Source of the DNA: Spisula solida
Lineage: Eukaryota > Mollusca > Bivalvia > Venerida > Mactridae
Direction of reading: 5' to 3'
NCBI GenBank assembly: GCA_947247005.1
Contig: OX365945.1
Location: 18,482,501-18,546,500 of the forward strand
Length of the DNA: 64,000 nucleotides
The translations under genes and the position numbers were made by a program. Below, in pieces: positions 59,945 through 64,000 of the stretch. The notes under the pieces were generated by a model that saw only the letters and a program-made list of their open reading frames with translations, was not told where the DNA came from and searched no databases. Numbering within the stretch: the stretch's first letter is position 1; each line of letters opens with the position of its first letter.

Positions 59945-60306
59945 TAACAAACTGTGTAACAGGTGGCAGTTGCAAATTATCTTTTAATAACCTATAAAAT
60001 TATAGAGATGGTGTTTACACTAACAGTATGTGTTAGGTGAATAGAACTGGGATCTAGGTTACAGTAAAGGGTTACAAGGAAAAAATCATTTAGGTCCCTT
60101 GCATAGTCGAGTTAAGTGTTTTTTTGGCGTTTGAAGCATGTACAAATGAACAGTGTTTATAAGGAAGTAGTAATGTTACTAGACATGAGTGGGAGACAGG
60201 TCTGAGTAATGGTGTGTCTGGATGATAAATCAATAACTCCATATGGTTTTCACTTCTTGAAACAAACTTCCTCCCTGCTAATAGGATTATCTTACAATGA
60301 ACCACC
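59945..60306. other. Intron 5, nothing recognised
   Basis: No supported feature. Confidence 0.4.
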
Positions 60307-60650
60307 TACTCATTATCAACCACTGTCTTATACAATCTCAAACTTAGCTAAGCCAGATTGGAGGCTGATTTCCTCAAAGTCCTCTTAGTTGCTTAAGGAG
60401 GAATGAGTGTCTTTTTTAATCGAAATCTGAATCTCGGTACAAGGGTATAGGTATATAGCTTGATTCTCCTACTCATTATTCACCACTGTCTAAAACAATC
60501 TTAAACTTGGTTAAGCCAGATCTGAGGCTGATTTCCTTAAAGTCCTCTTAGTTTAATGTGGCTGCAGCTTAAGGATGTATGTATGAGCATCTTTTTCAAT
60601 CAAAATCTGAATTTCCATACAAGAGTATTTGTATGAAGCTTGATCCACCT
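60307..60650. repeat. Diverged 163-bp duplication
   Basis: TACTCATTAT.CACCACTGTCT, GAGGCTGATTTCCT and AAAGTCCTCTTAGTT occur twice, 163 bp apart, with small indels in the second copy. Confidence 0.75.
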
Positions 60651-61248
60651 TAAAGAATGTGGCCGTTTAATAGAGAAGCATTTAATTGTGAAATGACAGG
60701 TTGGAATTTAATAATATTGATTGATTTAACAGGACTGGTAGTTGCTTAATTAAAGTGAATTATAATGTTTGATGGGGATTTACAATTCCTGCATCCATAT
60801 ATTTGTCAAACCTATATAAAAAGTGCTTGATTGTATTTTCGTGGAAGAGCTTCAACTTTTTGTTGAAGAGCTTCATCTTTTCTTTGAAGGGTTTCATCTT
60901 TTCTTTGATAATTTTCATCTTTTTATGTTCATTAGAAAATAATTATGCAATTATTGATGGAAAAGACAGCTTTTGATGAAAAAATTGCAGCATAATTGTG
61001 TTTTAATGTCAAATTAAGATAAAAAAGCTAACAAAAAAATGCAGCTTTGATGAAACATTTTGCCAAGCATTATATTATATCTGAACATGGCTCATTAAAA
61101 ACCCCAGCAAAAGATGAGAAATTACAGGATTGAACCCGGAGACCTTTCGATGCCAAAGTGTGAACCACCTACCTGGAGATCATTTTTCCGCCACTCCCCA
61201 ATATATAAATGCTATTTTCTGTACATTATATTATTTGTGTACTTTCAG
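60651..61248. other. Intron 5 end
   Basis: A loose roughly 21-bp repeat (GAAGAGCTTCATCTTTTCTTT-like, in parts) spans 60843-60925, and a SINE-like fragment lies at 61120-61190. Otherwise nothing before the exon-6 acceptor. Confidence 0.45.
61120..61190 (-). repeat. tRNA-derived SINE fragment
   Basis: On the minus strand, AGGTAGGTGGTTCACAC then CTCCGGGTTCAATCCTG resembles Pol III A and B boxes. No full cloverleaf. Confidence 0.5.
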
Positions 61249-61302
61249 TTGGATGAATTTATGTTTACAACACAATCCTAGTGGTAAAATCTCTGTAAGA
61301 AG
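61249..61302 (+). CDS. PLCB4: PLC beta-4, coding exon 6 (completes residue 150, then 151-167; start of EF-hand region)
   Basis: Fifty-four nt: T completing His, 17 codons, then AG of a split codon. Acceptor TACTTTCAG and donor GTAAGTCAT. It encodes (H)WMNLCLQHNPSGKISVR. In PLC-beta-4/NorpA the string 'HWM.L......GKIPV' opens the first EF-hand-like lobe; here Pro is replaced by Ser (KISV). The next residues expected from the family ('...TFASGKTEK') are not found before 64000, so the following exon is outside the window. The preceding intron carries the 5.2-kb satellite. Confidence 0.93.
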
Positions 61303-62369
61303 GTAAGTCATTTACATTATATGCTATAAGCTGCTTTCCAGTCATTTCAAGCACTATCCATTATACCTTACTTATTCAGCTCTCTCATCTTGATATTGTG
61401 CAGCTGTTTCCTTCCATATTTTGTCACCACCGGCCCCCACTTAATTGGCAACACTAATTGTTAAAAGAACTGTCTCTGTTTCCAGAGCTGTCACTGGTGC
61501 CAAGCAATGGTTGAAAAGTTGCACTGTGTCTTTCTTGGTTTGTTCTGTGTCTGGCTCTTGTGTAGGTGGCGGGGCTCTGACGCCGGTTCTGTGTGGCTTT
61601 GGATTGTCTGTGTGCTACAGTATTTTGTTATAATACCTCAAAACAAGAAAATATAATAGAGTTAAAGCTGTGTTAAAGATCACCTTCAATACTACTATTA
61701 CAAGACCAAACTATTTTCAATGAGTCTAAACCTGTTCAGAGAGCCCACCTGTTAACAAAGACTACTTTCTGGCTGTTCCCTTATTGGTCTCTACAAACAG
61801 GTTTAACTGTGAAGCTCGATAAGTCATGAACGGTCACCCGTAGTAATGAATGCAATTATACATTTTCCTCTTCCAATTTGGTCTTAATATGATTAAGATG
61901 AACAGCATCCATCTTGGGAATGATATAGTTCTTGTTATACGAAATTCTAGACAAACCAGTAACTGGATTGAGATCTGGTTTAATCATGCAGAGTATCGGT
62001 CACTGCTGTGGACCGTATGTTCTTTTATTGCCTTATTCTGGGCAATGTTTGCGGAATTAATACTTTTAGGAAATTGTGTCTATATCTGTCCATTGGCCAC
62101 TTGAAAGCAGCATTCTGGTCGCACAGATTGAATCGAGAGGAAATTGAGTAGTTGTGCGTGAATCAGATAACATTCATTTCTGCATCTAAATGTTGGCATT
62201 GTGAAAGAAACGTGATAAGTTCGTCGTCTTGTTCATTTGCCGTATTTCTTGGTCTTTTAAGTAGAATCTAGCCAGTCTCTTTGTAAAATATCTGTCTTAA
62301 TTCTGTGCTTCTGTTAGCATTCATTTGACTAAAACTTTAATGCAAACAATTGCAATGCCTGTCACCTGT
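61303..62369. other. Start of PLCB4 intron 6
   Basis: Donor GTAAGTCAT, then unrecognised DNA. A pyrimidine-rich acceptor-like site (TGTTTCCAG, 61476-61484) is followed by text that does not match the next expected PLC residues. The small frames at 61445 and 61850 are not accepted as genes. Confidence 0.45.
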
Positions 62370-62590
62370 TGTCATCTATGTGATGTTAACTCTCCGGAGG
62401 ACTCTGAAGTGATCACAATATTAACCCAGTCCTAATAAAACCTGGTCACCATGTTTGATACTGCCAGGGTAAGCTTATTTTCAAACTAGGTTTAACACCT
62501 AGCCAAAATAAAGTATACACAAACTTGTTAAAACTCTAGTTTTGACCCAATCTTGATGAAAAGGGGTCATAATGTTTGTCTCAGTATATT
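62370..62590. repeat. Mollusc-type repeat fragment
   Basis: AAACCTGGTCACCATGTTTG and GACCCAATCTTGATGAAA...GGTCATAATGTTTG follow the pattern of the other GGTCACAATG blocks. Diverged. Confidence 0.5.
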
Positions 62591-62850
62591 CGTATAGGCC
62601 AAGTACTGGTCAATGACAATTAAGGGAGTTACGTCATTGAAAGGGCTGTACTGGTAGAAGTTTAGAAGGTGGCTTAGATACAATACTTCTTTACTTAGTC
62701 CTTTTCGTCCCCGATGGGACATAAGGCTGCTACATGATACAATACTGTAGAATTCAAATGTTTCCACTGTAAGAATTTTTTTAAGCCAATGGATGGTAAA
62801 ATGTTTGTTTGGTTTGGTTTGACAAATTGTTGATAAAATGCCTTCCAGGG

Positions 62851-62992
62851 GTGATATTCAGTATTGATCTTACTTGACTTAAGGATAAGGACAACCAATC
62901 ATATCACACCATACTAAACACTTGGTCAGTAACAGGTGATATGATTGGCTATCCTTATTCTCAAATTAAATAAGATCAATATTGAATACCAC
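62851..62992. mobile_element. Fold-back element with 57-nt arms
   Basis: Arms 62851-62907 and 62936-62992 are inverted with roughly 10 mismatches, nearly all transitions. Ends GTGATATTCA / TGAATACCAC; inner AACCAATCATATCAC / GTGATATGATTGGC. The spacer is 28 nt. Non-coding. Confidence 0.75.
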
Positions 62993-63324
62993 CGCAGAAC
63001 TATAGTGCAAACTTAGATTAAATTGTCTCATCCCCTGCAATGTTTACCCTGTGGTTGTGTATGTTGGAATGGTGAGTGAATTAAATGTGAAGTTTTCTAG
63101 ATCAATTGCCAGGACGAAATCTCGGGAGGTCATTGTACGCAGAATTAGATAAATCAGCTTAGATTGTTGGCAATTAAAGGATTTGTGTGGGAGAATAAAG
63201 AATAAGGCTAAATAAGTTAGCTTTCTATTCATTTGCTAATTGTTACCCGAAGCTTGCTATTGCTCCTTAAAAGTGTCGGAATGATCGGATAGCTGGTTTT
63301 GTGTTCAATTGACTGTTGAATATA

Positions 63325-63400
63325 AAACGTCTCTGTGGCAGAGTGATTTAGGCATTCGCCTTCTGTGCCTGAGGTCGGGTACGGGATGTTAGGGGATCTA
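63325..63400 (+). repeat. tRNA-derived SINE head
   Basis: GTGGCAGAGTGATTTAGGC followed by CTGAGGTCGGGTACGGG resembles a Ser/Leu-type A-box region and a damaged B box. No intact cloverleaf. Confidence 0.45.
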
Positions 63401-64000
63401 ATCCCAACAAGGAGCTAATTACATTAGGCTAATGATCATCGTTTAATTATGCCAAAGTTTTATCATAGATAACGATGAGCGTATACCCAACTATAGCTAC
63501 TGTGGTAGCTAGCCCAAGGTTTGGACTGATATGGTCAGTTGGTGACTATCTTAAAAAAAATGCCTGCAATGTTCTTGCTTAAAGGATAGGAATCTAGAGG
63601 TACTGTTATCAGAATAGAGGTGCACATGTCTCGTAAGTCAAATTTGCCCACAGTGGCCCTTTAATTCAATAAAGGGTGGACACTTTTTAGAAAACTTTAC
63701 TAACATTTTGATGACTGTTTATGTTTGGACTAAGTTGAGATTCAACTACACTAAATCTTGTGTGGCTCATAATTAAAGCTACGTGTGAACCATGACATTT
63801 ATAGAATTGAAATCTATGTAAATTAATCGCCCACAGTATTAAAGACCTGTTGCATGACCTCCTTGCGTAACTGACTCTTTAATTAAAAGTTCAGTACTCT
63901 CATTATAAGTAATGACTACATCAGATTTCATTGATACAAATATAGTCCGTAATTAAACTTTCTAAATAATTCTTCTAGAGCAACTTAACCCAGATGCACC
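63401..64000. other. Intron 6, nothing recognised
   Basis: No supported feature up to the window edge. The next PLCB4 exon is not here. Confidence 0.4.

Larger units (their letters stand above)
17024..64000 (+). other. PLCB4: PLCB4/norpA-type phospholipase C beta gene, 5' part (gene span)
   Basis: The span runs from the acceptor of the first coding exon to the window edge; the gene continues past 64000. Six exons (84, 81, 66, 138, 80 and 54 coding nt, 503 in all) join in one frame to give residues 1-167 plus two bases of the next codon. The product aligns throughout with the N-terminus of PLC-beta-4 and Drosophila NorpA. Phases after exons 1-6 are 0, 0, 0, 0, 2 and 2. Intron lengths are 2554, 7403, 2924, 18544 and 12323 nt. 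PLC-beta enzymes are Gq-activated, membrane-associated, and cleave PIP2 to IP3 and DAG. The beta-4/NorpA branch serves rhabdomeric phototransduction in invertebrates (family knowledge). The X and Y catalytic boxes, C2 domain and coiled-coil tail are not in this window. A leader exon must exist upstream of 17024. Confidence 0.93.

Noticed and set aside
61476..61640. Possible next PLCB4 exon after a TTTCCAG acceptor
   Set aside because: Read in the required phase it does not give the conserved residues expected after the 'GK.SVR' string (family: ...TFASGKTEK), and it runs to a stop without a good donor.

Overview
This is a 64 kb piece of an AT-rich, intron-rich animal nuclear genome, most likely a marine mollusc and probably a bivalve. 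Three things point there. The one clear gene is closest in sequence to invertebrate NorpA/PLC-beta-4. The introns hold several interspersed repeats of the type common in bivalve genomes (blocks with GTCCGTCCGTC words, 'AAACTTGGTCACAATG'-type text, and an AGCTCACCTGAGC hairpin). The rest is minisatellites, MITEs and tRNA-derived SINE fragments. Almost all free-standing ORFs in the window are chance or repeat ORFs.

Gene content. One gene on the + strand spans most of the window: the 5' part of a phospholipase C beta-4 (PLCB4/norpA-type) gene. Six coding exons were placed by hand at 17052-17135, 19690-19770, 27174-27239, 30164-30301, 48846-48925 and 61249-61302. Every junction is GT-AG and phase-consistent. 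Together they encode residues 1-167: the N-terminal segment, the PH domain and the first residues of the EF-hand region. The catalytic X/Y, C2 and C-terminal coiled-coil parts must lie beyond 64000. The first coding exon has an acceptor 28 nt before the ATG, so a non-coding exon lies upstream. A CpG-rich promoter-like block at about 2930-3279, ending in a good splice donor, is a candidate.

Layout. 1-2900: intergenic or upstream DNA with two MITEs. 2930-3279: candidate promoter and leader exon. 3280-17023: probable 5'UTR intron with many inverted-repeat elements and two minisatellites. 17024-19770: coding exons 1 and 2, separated by a remarkable 59-bp minisatellite whose units copy the exon-2 acceptor, and by a 660-bp MITE ending 15 nt before exon 2. 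19771-30163: introns 2 and 3, with several TA-flanked MITEs (one nested), SINE-like repeats and mollusc-type repeats. 30302-48845: an 18.5-kb intron with a perfect 25-bp hairpin, a decayed LINE, a hammerhead-like core and 32-, 66-, 49- and 23-bp arrays. 48926-61248: a 12.3-kb intron dominated by a 5.2-kb, 23-bp satellite with higher-order structure. 61303-64000: the start of the next intron.

Main observation. The exon-2 3' splice site of PLCB4 is the last member of a tandem array of about 12 near-copies of itself. Every copy leads to a stop codon within eight codons. The real site is separated from the array by a transposon that appears to supply its branch-point region. All coordinates, repeat periods and copy numbers were counted by eye, and no database search was possible.
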